64,000 nt of DNA, taken from positions 2,604,001 through 2,668,000 of the forward strand of contig NZ_JAOEAL010000001.1 of assembly GCF_029835735.1 (NCBI RefSeq). The letters run 5' to 3'. Made by a program: the position numbers and the translations under genes. Below, one piece after another: positions 10,092 to 18,746 of the stretch (its first letter is position 1; each line of letters starts with the position of its first letter). The stretch comes from Shewanella sp. GD04112. GTDB taxonomy: Bacteria > Pseudomonadota > Gammaproteobacteria > Enterobacterales > Shewanellaceae. A model generated the notes under the pieces. It made no database searches. It had not been told where the DNA came from and saw only the letters and a program-made list of their open reading frames with translations.

Positions 10092-10592
10092 ATGGCTCGG
10101 TATTCACCAGAACGTAAAGAAGCGATCCTTAAAAAATTATTACCTCCTCACAACTTAACGGTCGCAGAGGTCGCTCGGGAAGAAGGCATCGCGGTGCAAA
10201 CCTTGTATCATTGGCGAGATATTGCCAGAAAAGAAGGTCGCCCCGTGCCAGGTAAAACATTAACAGCCGATGATTGGTCGGCTGAAGCAAAACTTGCCGT
10301 GATTATTGAAACAGCGCCGCTGTCGGAAGCGGAGATAAACCAGTATTGCCGTGAAAAGGGCTTGTTCCGCGAGCAAGTACAGCAGTGGAAACAGGATTGT
10401 TTAGCTGGTTTTCAAACCTCAGAAGTACAAACTAAAACCATTAAACAGCAGGCTAAGGCTGACAAAGCCGAAATCAAATCGCTGCAACGGGAATTGCGCT
10501 ATAAGGAGAAAGCGCTGGCTGAAGCTGCTGCGTTACTGGTGCTCAGAAAAAAGCTCAATGCGCTCTGGGGGGACGACAGCGAGGAGAGCTAA
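10092..10592 (+). CDS. IS3-family transposase OrfA
   Basis: A 166-residue DNA-binding part of the transposase. The N-terminus (YSPERKEAILKKLL, then LTVAEVAREEGIAVQTLYHWR) is a helix-turn-helix, and a second HTH-like stretch follows (SEAEINQYCREKGLFREQVQQWK). The C-terminal part is a probable coiled coil or leucine zipper (KSLQRELRYKEKALAEAAALLVL), as usual for OrfA multimerisation. A slippery A6G heptamer at 10547-10553 near its end allows fusion to OrfB. Confidence 0.95.
   Translation: MARYSPERKEAILKKLLPPHNLTVAEVAREEGIAVQTLYHWRDIARKEGRPVPGKTLTADDWSAEAKLAVIIETAPLSEAEINQYCREKGLFREQVQQWKQDCLAGFQTSEVQTKTIKQQAKADKAEIKSLQRELRYKEKALAEAAALLVLRKKLNALWGDDSEES
10547..10553 (+). other. Programmed -1 frameshift site (A AAA AAG)
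   Basis: In the orfA frame the codons are AGA AAA AAG, the classical slippery heptamer. After a -1 shift the frame stays open through GCT CAA TGC and reaches orfB without a stop. G-rich and C-rich runs just downstream (near 10566-10571 and 10592-10598) could form a stimulatory stem. The same site in copy 2 lies at 18786-18792 on the minus strand. Confidence 0.8.
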
Positions 10593-10597
10593 CCCCC

Positions 10598-11647
10598 TTG
10601 CCTGAGCGCATAGCATTGATTGCCTTAATCCAAGAGGCCTATACCAATGGTGCTCGCCTTTATAAGGCTTGTGCTGAAACGGGCCTCAGTAAGCGTACCT
10701 ATCGACGTTGGTATCGAGAAGGTCAAGTGCAAGCTGATTTAAGGCCAACAGCAGCTCGACCAGAGCCAGCAAATAAACTCGAAGAACATGAGCGACAACA
10801 GATATTAAGTGTGTGCAATCAAGCGGAGTACGCCAGCTTACCCCCGTCGCAAATTGTGCCAACATTATTAGATAACGGGATTTATATCGCCTCGGAATCC
10901 AGCTTCTACAGAGTGTTAAATGCTCATGGTCAACTTAACCATCGTGGCCGCACTCAGGCTGCGGTCAATCGAAGCAAACCGTTGAGTTATCGGGCAGATG
11001 GGCCGAATCAAGTGTGGTCATGGGACATCACTTATTTAGCCTCAATCGTCAAAGGCCAGTTCTACTATTTGTACCTGTTTGAAGATATTTACAGTAGAAA
11101 AATAGTGGGTTACGAAGTTCATGAGCAAGAAAGTGGGGAATATGCCGCTGCGCTAATCCAACGCTGTCTGTTACGCGAGCAATGCTTTAACACGCCATTA
11201 GTGCTGCATTCTGATAATGGGGCGCCGATGAAGTCACTGACCATGAAAGCCAAGCTGGAAGAGCTTGGTATTACGGCATCATTAAGTCGGCCGCGGGTGA
11301 GTAATGACAACCCCTTTTCAGAGTCGTTATTTAAAACGTTGAAATACCGCCCACAGTGGCCGGCATCAGGTTTTAGCTGCTTAGCAACAGCAAGAGAATG
11401 GGTGGAAAAGTTTGTAACCTGGTACAACGATGAGCATAAACACAGCCAGCTAAATTTTGTCTCACCAGGGCAACGTCATGCACTGCAAGATGGCGCTATT
11501 TTAGCGAAGCGCAAGAAAGTGCTTGAGGCGGCGAAGGAAAGAAAACCGATGCGTTGGTCTACAGAGATCAGAAATTGTGAAGCGGTTGGCGCTGTAACAC
11601 TCAACCCAGATAAGGCACCAGAAGAAGGCGTAATAAATGCAGCTTAA
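10598..11647 (+). CDS. IS3-family transposase OrfB (DDE integrase core)
   Basis: The catalytic half, 349 codons counted from a TTG that probably is not the real start; it is expected as an OrfAB fusion through the -1 shift. The DDE triad is visible as D143 (WSWDITYL), D206 (LHSDNG) and E242 (NPFSESLFKTLK), with 35 residues between the second Asp and Glu, which is the DD35E signature of IS3/retroviral integrases. An HTH_21-like region precedes the core. The protein is identical to that of copy 2, which points to recent activity. Confidence 0.95.
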   Translation: MPERIALIALIQEAYTNGARLYKACAETGLSKRTYRRWYREGQVQADLRPTAARPEPANKLEEHERQQILSVCNQAEYASLPPSQIVPTLLDNGIYIASESSFYRVLNAHGQLNHRGRTQAAVNRSKPLSYRADGPNQVWSWDITYLASIVKGQFYYLYLFEDIYSRKIVGYEVHEQESGEYAAALIQRCLLREQCFNTPLVLHSDNGAPMKSLTMKAKLEELGITASLSRPRVSNDNPFSESLFKTLKYRPQWPASGFSCLATAREWVEKFVTWYNDEHKHSQLNFVSPGQRHALQDGAILAKRKKVLEAAKERKPMRWSTEIRNCEAVGAVTLNPDKAPEEGVINAA

Positions 11648-12201
11648 TATTTAAACAAAGAGTGACAACTATCTTGAAAAACACCGCTTGGAGCTACCTT
11701 CTAGTGCTCGGACATTGTGGTCAATTTTGTTCAGTGTTTCGTGCAGAACATCCATTAAAGCGGCGAGATTTTCTTTAAAATCGAGATCTTCACGCTCGTA
11801 TATCCCAGCCTTTGAGATGAAGTAATCATATAAGCGTTTGATTTGCTCGTAGATGCTGTCCAAATCGGGTTGGCCAACCTCCCGGATTCGTTTAGAGTCT
11901 AAATTCTGAATGGTTTGCAACAGCCCTCGCTGCAATGCAAACTGGCCACGCTGATCATCGACAAAACTAAGTAAGCAGCACTCATTCATGTTTTTAATCG
12001 ATAGCGCCGCTCTGATACGCTGGCAATCCTGTTTACTCAACTCCTTTCTGTTCAGATAAGATTCGATAACATTCTCATAAGCTGAAACCTGAAATCCGAT
12101 TACCGTTTTACTGCTGCCTGTGTAATGGTCCAGCATCGTGAAAAAGATCTCGACATGCTGGAAGATAATGACAAGTGTATTTTGTGCGTTCGTATCCATT
12201 A

Positions 12202-15200
12202 TCAGGCACTCATCATGGCTTCATCTACGTTTTCTAATTCAGACTCAAATTCCATATTTTCCAGCCGCTCCTCCATGCCAGGGTAATAAATGGCTTCAGC
12301 TTTATTTAGTACGCCTACATCAGAGGCTTTGAAAAGAGAAAGGTCGTGATAGGTATCGAGGACGCTGGCGATTAGGCCATTTTGCTCAGGGTTTGCCACA
12401 AAAAGATAGAGATTATGTTCTTCCATAACCTTCAGGATCTCCTGAAAATTTTTCTCATCAAGACTACCAATCTCATCAAACACAACAGGCATGCTTAAAC
12501 TCAAATCGTCTGGAACCAGTCGCTGTAACAACAGTGCGAGTAGCACACTGTTTATCATGCAGTTTGTCCCATTTGACTGCGGCGTGTCCTCTACAGTGTC
12601 GTTACGTACAAATTGGTACCGCACTTTTTCAATGATTTTGTCGATTTCAACCTTGCCGGTCTGTTTGTTATAAAAATTATTTTGGAAGTTGCTAATTTGG
12701 ACATAGAACGACTCTGACAGTAGCTCATCTATTCTGTTGCCTATACGATTGAGTGTGCGAGTCATATCAACGTATTGAGCGTGAAGTTCAGGAACGAGCA
12801 TAACGGAAGACAGATTTGATATTTTGTAGCCTTTTATCTCATCGTTAATGTTGCTGATGAAGTTGGTAATAATGCCTTCTACATTCTCAATAATGCGAGC
12901 TGCAGCGGCAGCAGTATTGTTGTGGTGAGATAACGTTTCCCTGTACTTAACTTTTGCCTGGTCAAGGTTCAGAAATACAGTTTGGAGCGCTCCATACATG
13001 TCTTCAAAAAACTGAGAGTTGGTGGTTATTTGGTGTCGCTCCTCTGGTGTAGCCGGGATAATTTGATACTGAAGAAGAAAATTCATCGTATCAATACACT
13101 CTTGCCGAACTTCCCCGACCAAAGATAACTGGGTCTTCAATGACTGAACTGACACCGCTATCTGATTTATAGGTTGGCTGATGACCTCTGAATGACGAGT
13201 CTCGAGCTTTGCTTGCTCCAGATTAAGTATTCGGCCGGAATTGCTCTCTAAATCCTCCAGACGACTAATTTGATTATTGAGCTCTCTGAGCGGGTTTCCC
13301 ACCGATGTAAGTTCTTCATTTGCCAAGTTGTATCGCCGGCTTAGATTTTCGAATTTTTCACTAGCCGATTTAAACTCGCGAGTCGCTTTATCAAATTCTT
13401 CTTTCGACCGAATAACGTCTGATTCAGCTTTTGTCTTTTGAGTATTTAGTAGCTCAGTGCCTTGTAGATTTTGTTTCTGCAGACGCAGCTCCTCTAAATC
13501 TTCAGTGCATTCTTTTAGCTTTTCAGCCTGGCGTTCTTTTGACAACCTACAGTTTTGACTGATGGTCGCTCGTTGCTTTTCATCATGCTCAATCTTAGCT
13601 ATCAGAACATCGATAACACTTTCCAATTCTCGTTTGATATCTGCATTATTGAATCGCTTCAAGTTAACGCCAGGCAGTATGGCGCCACAGAAATAGACTG
13701 CTTCAGCTTCAGAAGCAAATAGTGCTGCAAAAGATTGAATAACGGTTTTTTGTTCAGCGCTGGGTGTTATTTCCAACTTAGCAAAATTGTTATTAATACT
13801 CAGTAGAATCGATGCCGCGTCTGGGGTGATGGTATCGAGAAAGGATAATTTAGAGTCTATATTTTCAAGTGCCTTCCGACGTAACTCGAGCTCCTCCTTG
13901 TTGCGGTTTATCACAGATGTGAAATTTTTCATTCTCTCAATAGCTGCGGCTTGGTCTAGCAAGCTGGCGATTTCAGTTTCACAGTCTTTGATCTGTTCAT
14001 CAAGCACCGCTAAAAGCGATTGATCATTTCGCGAATCTGCAGGGCAAAGAGGTAGAAGCTTACTACGACACTCTTCAACAATCTTTATAGCGGTGTCGAT
14101 TTCGTGAAGCCTGTTGACTGCAGATTTATGATCGCTTTTAGCCTCAGATTCCATGCTCCTCAGACGATCATGTTCTGGTTTAAATGCCTGTAATTCCGCG
14201 TGTAAATCAGAAACAGACTTTTTAAGCGTCTCTTGTTTAGATGTCAAAGCGGTTTTGCTTAACTCTATCGACCATACAGTTTTGTTAAATGAATCTAGGA
14301 GGCTGCCGCGTAGCTGATAATATTTTGTTCGTGCTGACTGAAGTGTATCGAAAGTGCCTTTTTGCGACTCAACGAGTATAAGTCTCGCATCTTCTGTTTT
14401 CAGTGTTTGCCATTCATGAAGCTGACTATCCAAATCCAGTAAGATACCTTCACCATTATTTTTCTTCACTGCACTCATTCCTAAGCCGTCAAGAATTGAG
14501 CTTATAGCCTTAGGCAGGGATGTTGTAGAGGCATTACCCAGGCTAAATGCCATTCCCAATAAAGAACGAATGGTTTCAGTTCCACTTGTAGTAAAGCCTT
14601 TTGCCATCGGCAGCAGGCAGAAACGAGTGTCGTCGTCCTGATTAGTTGCTCTGCTGTATATTGCGTCACCAATAGTTTTACGGTCGTTAAACACTTTTGC
14701 TTTGAAGTTTGAAACCAACTGCTTCTTTATAGCAGCTATTCCTATGCCTGAGTGCAGGGTGCCGGCTGATTCGTTTAATTCGGAATCTGCATTCCAGAAC
14801 AGGTGTTCGATTGAATTATATTCCTCTGGAACGGCGATTCGCTCATAACCAAGATCAGTGGTCCTGTGAAGAATCCAACAAAATCTGCCTCTGGGATTGG
14901 AGGCGCTGCATATGATGTAAGACTCAGACCCAGGAAAGTAATAAGTATATGACGATAGATCCTGATAAAACGTTCCTCCCGACTGGAATCCAAATTTGTC
15001 TTTTTGCTTTTTGAAAGAGGTTTCCGGAAGTAAGAATAACTTTAAGGCTGAAAGAGAGGACGTCTTACCGCTGTTGTTGTCAGATATTAGCGCAGCATGA
15101 TGGTCAACTGGCAATCGAACATAATAGTTCGACCCACTGTTAATAAAAATGAGCTCGTGGATTTGATATTCGCTGGAAAAGCCCAGCTCGAAGGTATTAT

Positions 15201-15213
15201 CCAAGTTATGCAC
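12202..15213 (-). CDS. jetC: JetC-like SMC/MukB-type ATPase of a Wadjet-like system
   Basis: A 1003-residue SMC-type protein. The N-terminal head has LISDNNSGKTS at about residues 42-52, a Walker A in which two glycines of the usual GxNGSGK pattern are replaced (S44, N47). Long coiled-coil stretches fill roughly residues 310-860, broken by a possible hinge. The C-terminal head has a signature-like SNGTN and Walker B MPVVFDEIGSLDE. The start is GTG at 15213: AGGAAAG lies six bases upstream, and the GTG overlaps the jetD stop by eight bases. A longer frame back to 15330 would sit inside jetD and is rejected. SMC proteins of this class form the DNA-loop-extruding motor that detects and helps cut circular plasmids. 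The divergence from textbook JetC is considerable. Confidence 0.8.
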   Translation of the reverse strand: MHNLDNTFELGFSSEYQIHELIFINSGSNYYVRLPVDHHAALISDNNSGKTSSLSALKLFLLPETSFKKQKDKFGFQSGGTFYQDLSSYTYYFPGSESYIICSASNPRGRFCWILHRTTDLGYERIAVPEEYNSIEHLFWNADSELNESAGTLHSGIGIAAIKKQLVSNFKAKVFNDRKTIGDAIYSRATNQDDDTRFCLLPMAKGFTTSGTETIRSLLGMAFSLGNASTTSLPKAISSILDGLGMSAVKKNNGEGILLDLDSQLHEWQTLKTEDARLILVESQKGTFDTLQSARTKYYQLRGSLLDSFNKTVWSIELSKTALTSKQETLKKSVSDLHAELQAFKPEHDRLRSMESEAKSDHKSAVNRLHEIDTAIKIVEECRSKLLPLCPADSRNDQSLLAVLDEQIKDCETEIASLLDQAAAIERMKNFTSVINRNKEELELRRKALENIDSKLSFLDTITPDAASILLSINNNFAKLEITPSAEQKTVIQSFAALFASEAEAVYFCGAILPGVNLKRFNNADIKRELESVIDVLIAKIEHDEKQRATISQNCRLSKERQAEKLKECTEDLEELRLQKQNLQGTELLNTQKTKAESDVIRSKEEFDKATREFKSASEKFENLSRRYNLANEELTSVGNPLRELNNQISRLEDLESNSGRILNLEQAKLETRHSEVISQPINQIAVSVQSLKTQLSLVGEVRQECIDTMNFLLQYQIIPATPEERHQITTNSQFFEDMYGALQTVFLNLDQAKVKYRETLSHHNNTAAAAARIIENVEGIITNFISNINDEIKGYKISNLSSVMLVPELHAQYVDMTRTLNRIGNRIDELLSESFYVQISNFQNNFYNKQTGKVEIDKIIEKVRYQFVRNDTVEDTPQSNGTNCMINSVLLALLLQRLVPDDLSLSMPVVFDEIGSLDEKNFQEILKVMEEHNLYLFVANPEQNGLIASVLDTYHDLSLFKASDVGVLNKAEAIYYPGMEERLENMEFESELENVDEAMMSA

Positions 15214-16012
15214 GGTAGCTTTCCTGTTCAAGAGTTGTTTTGTAATAGCGAATAGCCGATATGATCCTGTCGGTTTTTGTCGATATCCCATAAACATGAG
15301 CCAAGCTTTCCAGCTCTGCTTGAGTAGCAATGCGTTTAGATCGCTTTAATCTACATTCCAGATCTGATGGTATTAGATAATGCGTTTGTTCAGCTGATAG
15401 TCCGCCAGCTAAGAGGTTAGCAAAAATCCGTAAGCCACCGAAGTCTACATCGAACAGACAGTATATTTGCCCGGTAGCAGCTTTGAGATAAGGGAGGATA
15501 CGTTTGTTTGAAATGCTATTTCCAGATCCGAATACGAACTCGATGTCAGTTATTGGGCAATCGGTACCACAAAATTTATCAACAAACTGGAATGTGTCCT
15601 CTTTATTTAAAAAACACTCTTCGTTTTCAATGATCAGCACATTCGGTTTCGCAGGAAATTGAGCTTGGGTGTCATCGTTGAAAACGCATACCTTGGGTGA
15701 CTCTTCACCAGCAGCCCAAGTAATCAACATAGCCCCTTTTACTGACACTGCATGGCTATTGCCGGCAACACTTGCAGAGGTGCGGTCGTTGTTTCTAGGT
15801 TTATTAAGTAGAGAGCTGATTTCTGTATAGGCGTAATCATCACGGACAGTTACTTGATATGTATCGCTTCCGTATGGGAGCACATCGAACGCCTGATTTA
15901 GCAAAGCAGAGGGAATGCCAGTTTTGACTAGGGCTCGCTCTATTTTTTTCCAATTGACCGGATTACCTGCTTCGATCTGCTTCAAAAACTTCTTTACTGC
16001 TGGTGTCATCAC
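15206..16012 (-). CDS. jetD: JetD-like Toprim nuclease of a Wadjet-like system
   Basis: A 268-residue protein whose C-terminal half is a Toprim domain: LIIENEECF carries the catalytic Glu (E129), FGSGN follows at about 161, and YCLFDVDFGG carries D188 and D190. This Glu plus DxD pattern is that of Topo VI A/Spo11-like and JetD/MksG nucleases, which cut plasmid DNA trapped by the SMC motor. The protein is shorter than the JetD proteins I know (often well over 350 residues), so the N-terminal arm is reduced. It starts at GTG 16012 or ATG 16009, neither with a strong Shine-Dalgarno. It is the first gene of the operon, whereas usual Wadjet loci are ordered A-B-C-D. The promoter lies in the shared region with the divergent WYL gene. 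Confidence 0.78.
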   Translation of the reverse strand: MMTPAVKKFLKQIEAGNPVNWKKIERALVKTGIPSALLNQAFDVLPYGSDTYQVTVRDDYAYTEISSLLNKPRNNDRTSASVAGNSHAVSVKGAMLITWAAGEESPKVCVFNDDTQAQFPAKPNVLIIENEECFLNKEDTFQFVDKFCGTDCPITDIEFVFGSGNSISNKRILPYLKAATGQIYCLFDVDFGGLRIFANLLAGGLSAEQTHYLIPSDLECRLKRSKRIATQAELESLAHVYGISTKTDRIISAIRYYKTTLEQESYRA

Positions 16013-16200
16013 CGTTCACACTCATTCTATATATCATTTGATACATAGCAATCCTAGTATTTTGATTGTTAAGTGTCAATATGTCATGATTTTTCGTGCT
16101 ATATATGTATCAAAAGATACTAAAGAATGGTAATATCTTTAGAAGGACTGGCCGTAACTAACTTATCTGGAACAACTGTGCGGAGCTTAATTGAGTCGTT
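16013..16200. promoter_or_regulatory. Divergent promoter region with two TATC-N4-GATA palindromes
   Basis: Toward jetD a minus-strand promoter reads TTGACA (16079-16074), 17 bases, TAGGAT (16056-16051). Toward the WYL gene, TTGATT (16062-16067), 17 bases, CATGAT (16085-16090). Palindromes TATC-N4-GATA lie at 16032-16043 and 16108-16119, each just downstream of one promoter's -10 box. The longer shared context, TATC(A/T)TTTGATACATA, is present in opposite orientations. This looks like the operator pair of a WYL/CapW-type repressor that controls both transcripts. Confidence 0.65.
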
Positions 16201-17094
16201 ATGACAACAACTAAAGAACTTGATCCTGTTTTAGCTGAGCGATACAGGTTTATAGATTTCCTACTGCTGTTCAAAGGTCAGCTAACTCGTGCAGAGCTGG
16301 TTAAACGATTCAGCATTGGTGAAGCTACAGCAAGTAGAACTATAGCCTCCTTTTTGGAAAAGTATCCTGAAGAGACGGAGTATTTGGGGCCAAGGTATGG
16401 TTATAGAGCGAATCCATTCTATCAACATAAATATGAGCATAACGCAGTTACAGGACTGCAATACACAGCTTACGGCACTCTTACTCAAATACTAGATGTA
16501 CAACGGTATGGAATAGTCATCAATAAGTTTGCCAAGCAACTTGATGTAGCTAATGTGGCGCCTGTTTGTAGAGCTATAGTAAATAACGCTAGTTTGCACA
16601 TTCAGTATGCATCTACAACCTCTGGTATTAAAGATAGAGTGGTGACCCCCCATTCTATATTTGAGGCCGGAGGGTTTTGGTATTTCCGAGCATATGATAA
16701 GTCTGCATATGAGTTTCGAACGTTTAAACTCAGTCGAGTTATCAAAGTATTCCAATTACATCCTGACTCGTCCAACGATTATTCCAAGGCTCGTGACGAT
16801 AGTTGGAACCGTCAAAGAATGGTAGAACTTATGGCACATCCGAGAAATCCGATCCCAGATGCACAATTATCTGATATAGGTATTAAAGACGGTGAGCACC
16901 GATCAATCCTTGTTTCGGAGGCTTTAATAGGTTTTGTACTTAATGATATGAGAGTGGATTGCTCTACAAGCCACAAACTCAACTTTATAGAGTATCCGTT
17001 GGCTCTAAAAAATCGTACTGAACTACTTTCTGTTGAGTCTATGCAGTTTGCTCCTGGCTTTACATCGAGCACTGATAATAGAAGCAGATTGTGA
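16201..17094 (+). CDS. WYL-domain transcriptional regulator (CapW/BrxR-like)
   Basis: A 297-residue regulator. Residues about 15-60 form a winged helix (GQLTRAELVKRFSIGEATASRTIASFLEKYP). A WYL domain follows at about 120-200, with FWYFRAYDKSAYEFRTFKLSRV as its typical core, and a C-terminal extension comes last. This domain order is that of CapW and BrxR, which repress defence operons until infection is sensed. It is divergent from jetDCAB with two palindromes in between, so it probably controls the Wadjet-like operon and itself. The start is ATG at 16201 with a poor Shine-Dalgarno, the only reasonable choice since the HTH begins soon after. Domains are seen; the ligand and the target are inference. 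Confidence 0.85.
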   Translation: MTTTKELDPVLAERYRFIDFLLLFKGQLTRAELVKRFSIGEATASRTIASFLEKYPEETEYLGPRYGYRANPFYQHKYEHNAVTGLQYTAYGTLTQILDVQRYGIVINKFAKQLDVANVAPVCRAIVNNASLHIQYASTTSGIKDRVVTPHSIFEAGGFWYFRAYDKSAYEFRTFKLSRVIKVFQLHPDSSNDYSKARDDSWNRQRMVELMAHPRNPIPDAQLSDIGIKDGEHRSILVSEALIGFVLNDMRVDCSTSHKLNFIEYPLALKNRTELLSVESMQFAPGFTSSTDNRSRL

Positions 17095-17245
17095 GTATTA
17101 TTGAAAATAACTCTTCGTAGTAATTAATTGAGTCCAAAGTTTTTCTAAAGCAATACGAACGCTTGTTCCTAGCGCCGTTTATGACCAGTATTAACGAGCA
17201 TAATTGACCAGAAAGTAACTGAATGATTTATTTAACTGCGTTTAG
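17095..17245. other. Short AT-rich gap after the WYL gene
   Basis: No gene or clear terminator was recognised. Just downstream begins a decayed transposase fragment, so this stretch is probably mobile-element debris. Confidence 0.3.
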
Positions 17246-17434
17246 AATATTCCTTCTAAGTTATCTGTATCAACTCTAATGGGAGTACTGAAAGGAATCA
17301 GTACCACAAGGCTCTTCAAAAAATGCCCTCATGCTCGTAAAAGGCTATGGGCTAATTGTTTTGGGGCCAGAGGTTATTTTGTCGATAGACTAGAGGTTTA
17401 TGAAGAAATTATTAGGCAATATGTAAGACCTTGA
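17246..17434 (+). pseudogene. Relic of an IS200/IS605-family TnpA (Y1 transposase)
   Basis: One frame reads IPSKLSVSTLMGVLKG, then a stretch ending KRLWANCFGARGYFV and EEIIRQYVRP before a stop. This follows the C-terminal half of IS200/IS605 TnpA, where the family has a PPKxSVSxxMGxLKG block and a W-ARGYFV block. The N-terminal half with the HUH motif is missing, TAG lies directly upstream, and the tail continues in another frame (LEQEEQLSLQ), so the gene is dead. Confidence 0.65.
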
Positions 17435-17691
17435 ACAAGAAGAACAATTATCGCTGCAAATGATTCAGGGCAAATCAAAGGTTCCCTCTAAGAAAACGGC
17501 ATCTTTACAACCTTACAACATAACTTGTATTGCAAAATTATCTGCGTCTTCTAATAAAAATACTTGGTAGATAAAGAAATGGAAATAAAATAGTGTAAAC
17601 AGCAGCATATAATACACTATGTGTTTTTTTGGAAGCGTAATATTTACAATACCGGTGTTTTTCAAGATAGTTGTCACTCTTTGTTTAAATA

Positions 17692-18741
17692 TTAAGCTGC
17701 ATTTATTACGCCTTCTTCTGGTGCCTTATCTGGGTTGAGTGTTACAGCGCCAACCGCTTCACAATTTCTGATCTCTGTAGACCAACGCATCGGTTTTCTT
17801 TCCTTCGCCGCCTCAAGCACTTTCTTGCGCTTCGCTAAAATAGCGCCATCTTGCAGTGCATGACGTTGCCCTGGTGAGACAAAATTTAGCTGGCTGTGTT
17901 TATGCTCATCGTTGTACCAGGTTACAAACTTTTCCACCCATTCTCTTGCTGTTGCTAAGCAGCTAAAACCTGATGCCGGCCACTGTGGGCGGTATTTCAA
18001 CGTTTTAAATAACGACTCTGAAAAGGGGTTGTCATTACTCACCCGCGGCCGACTTAATGATGCCGTAATACCAAGCTCTTCCAGCTTGGCTTTCATGGTC
18101 AGTGACTTCATCGGCGCCCCATTATCAGAATGCAGCACTAATGGCGTGTTAAAGCATTGCTCGCGTAACAGACAGCGTTGGATTAGCGCAGCGGCATATT
18201 CCCCACTTTCTTGCTCATGAACTTCGTAACCCACTATTTTTCTACTGTAAATATCTTCAAACAGGTACAAATAGTAGAACTGGCCTTTGACGATTGAGGC
18301 TAAATAAGTGATGTCCCATGACCACACTTGATTCGGCCCATCTGCCCGATAACTCAACGGTTTGCTTCGATTGACCGCAGCCTGAGTGCGGCCACGATGG
18401 TTAAGTTGACCATGAGCATTTAACACTCTGTAGAAGCTGGATTCCGAGGCGATATAAATCCCGTTATCTAATAATGTTGGCACAATTTGCGACGGGGGTA
18501 AGCTGGCGTACTCCGCTTGATTGCACACACTTAATATCTGTTGTCGCTCATGTTCTTCGAGTTTATTTGCTGGCTCTGGTCGAGCTGCTGTTGGCCTTAA
18601 ATCAGCTTGCACTTGACCTTCTCGATACCAACGTCGATAGGTACGCTTACTGAGGCCCGTTTCAGCACAAGCCTTATAAAGGCGAGCACCATTGGTATAG
18701 GCCTCTTGGATTAAGGCAATCAATGCTATGCGCTCAGGCAA
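17692..18741 (-). CDS. IS3-family transposase OrfB, copy 2
   Basis: It is identical in protein sequence to the OrfB of copy 1, with the DD35E triad intact. It is expected as an OrfAB fusion through the slippery heptamer at 18786-18792. Confidence 0.95.
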   Translation of the reverse strand: MPERIALIALIQEAYTNGARLYKACAETGLSKRTYRRWYREGQVQADLRPTAARPEPANKLEEHERQQILSVCNQAEYASLPPSQIVPTLLDNGIYIASESSFYRVLNAHGQLNHRGRTQAAVNRSKPLSYRADGPNQVWSWDITYLASIVKGQFYYLYLFEDIYSRKIVGYEVHEQESGEYAAALIQRCLLREQCFNTPLVLHSDNGAPMKSLTMKAKLEELGITASLSRPRVSNDNPFSESLFKTLKYRPQWPASGFSCLATAREWVEKFVTWYNDEHKHSQLNFVSPGQRHALQDGAILAKRKKVLEAAKERKPMRWSTEIRNCEAVGAVTLNPDKAPEEGVINAA

Positions 18742-18746
18742 GGGGG

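Larger units (their letters stand above)
10017..11686 (+). mobile_element. IS3-family insertion sequence, copy 1 (1670 bp) inside jetA
   Basis: The ends are fixed by comparison with copy 2 at 17653-19322: the shared sequence is 1670 bp in both. Imperfect terminal inverted repeats of about 25 bp both contain GTTGTCAC. A 4-bp target duplication, CTTG, flanks the element (10013-10016 and 11687-11690). It carries orfA and orfB in the classical -1 arrangement. The transposase genes point opposite to jetA. I did not recognise the exact ISfinder name. Confidence 0.95.
9125..12199 (-). pseudogene. jetA: JetA-like kleisin gene interrupted by an IS3-family element
   Basis: The gene starts with ATG at 12199, just after jetC, and reads 171 codons to 11687, where the IS begins. 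The rest runs from 10012 to 9125. The 4-bp duplication CTTG (11687-11690 and 10013-10016) flanks the IS. With one duplication copy and the IS removed, codon 171 (Lys) joins directly to RLSEILDSHDFNQ and then the 282 codons beginning at 9973, giving an intact 466-codon frame. The product is helical and charged, with a late basic stretch (KERLEKKQRIQRIKQ), and its place between the SMC-like gene and a MukE-like gene suggests the MukF/JetA kleisin. Both halves are otherwise free of stops, so the insertion looks recent. The C-terminal part could restart at 9973 but would lack the N-terminal domain. Confidence 0.7.

Noticed and set aside
11119..11427. Minus-strand 102-codon frame inside orfB
   Set aside because: It is the antisense shadow of the transposase core and repeats in copy 2 for that reason.
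12202..15213. SMC protein as a Lamassu LmuB, RecN or chromosomal MukB
   Set aside because: A Toprim JetD-like gene, a kleisin-like gene and a KITE-like gene in one operon fit Wadjet better; no Lamassu effector is present.
15213..15330. Longer N-terminus for the SMC gene
   Set aside because: The extra part lies wholly inside jetD and lacks a ribosome site; the GTG at 15213 has AGGAAAG at proper distance.
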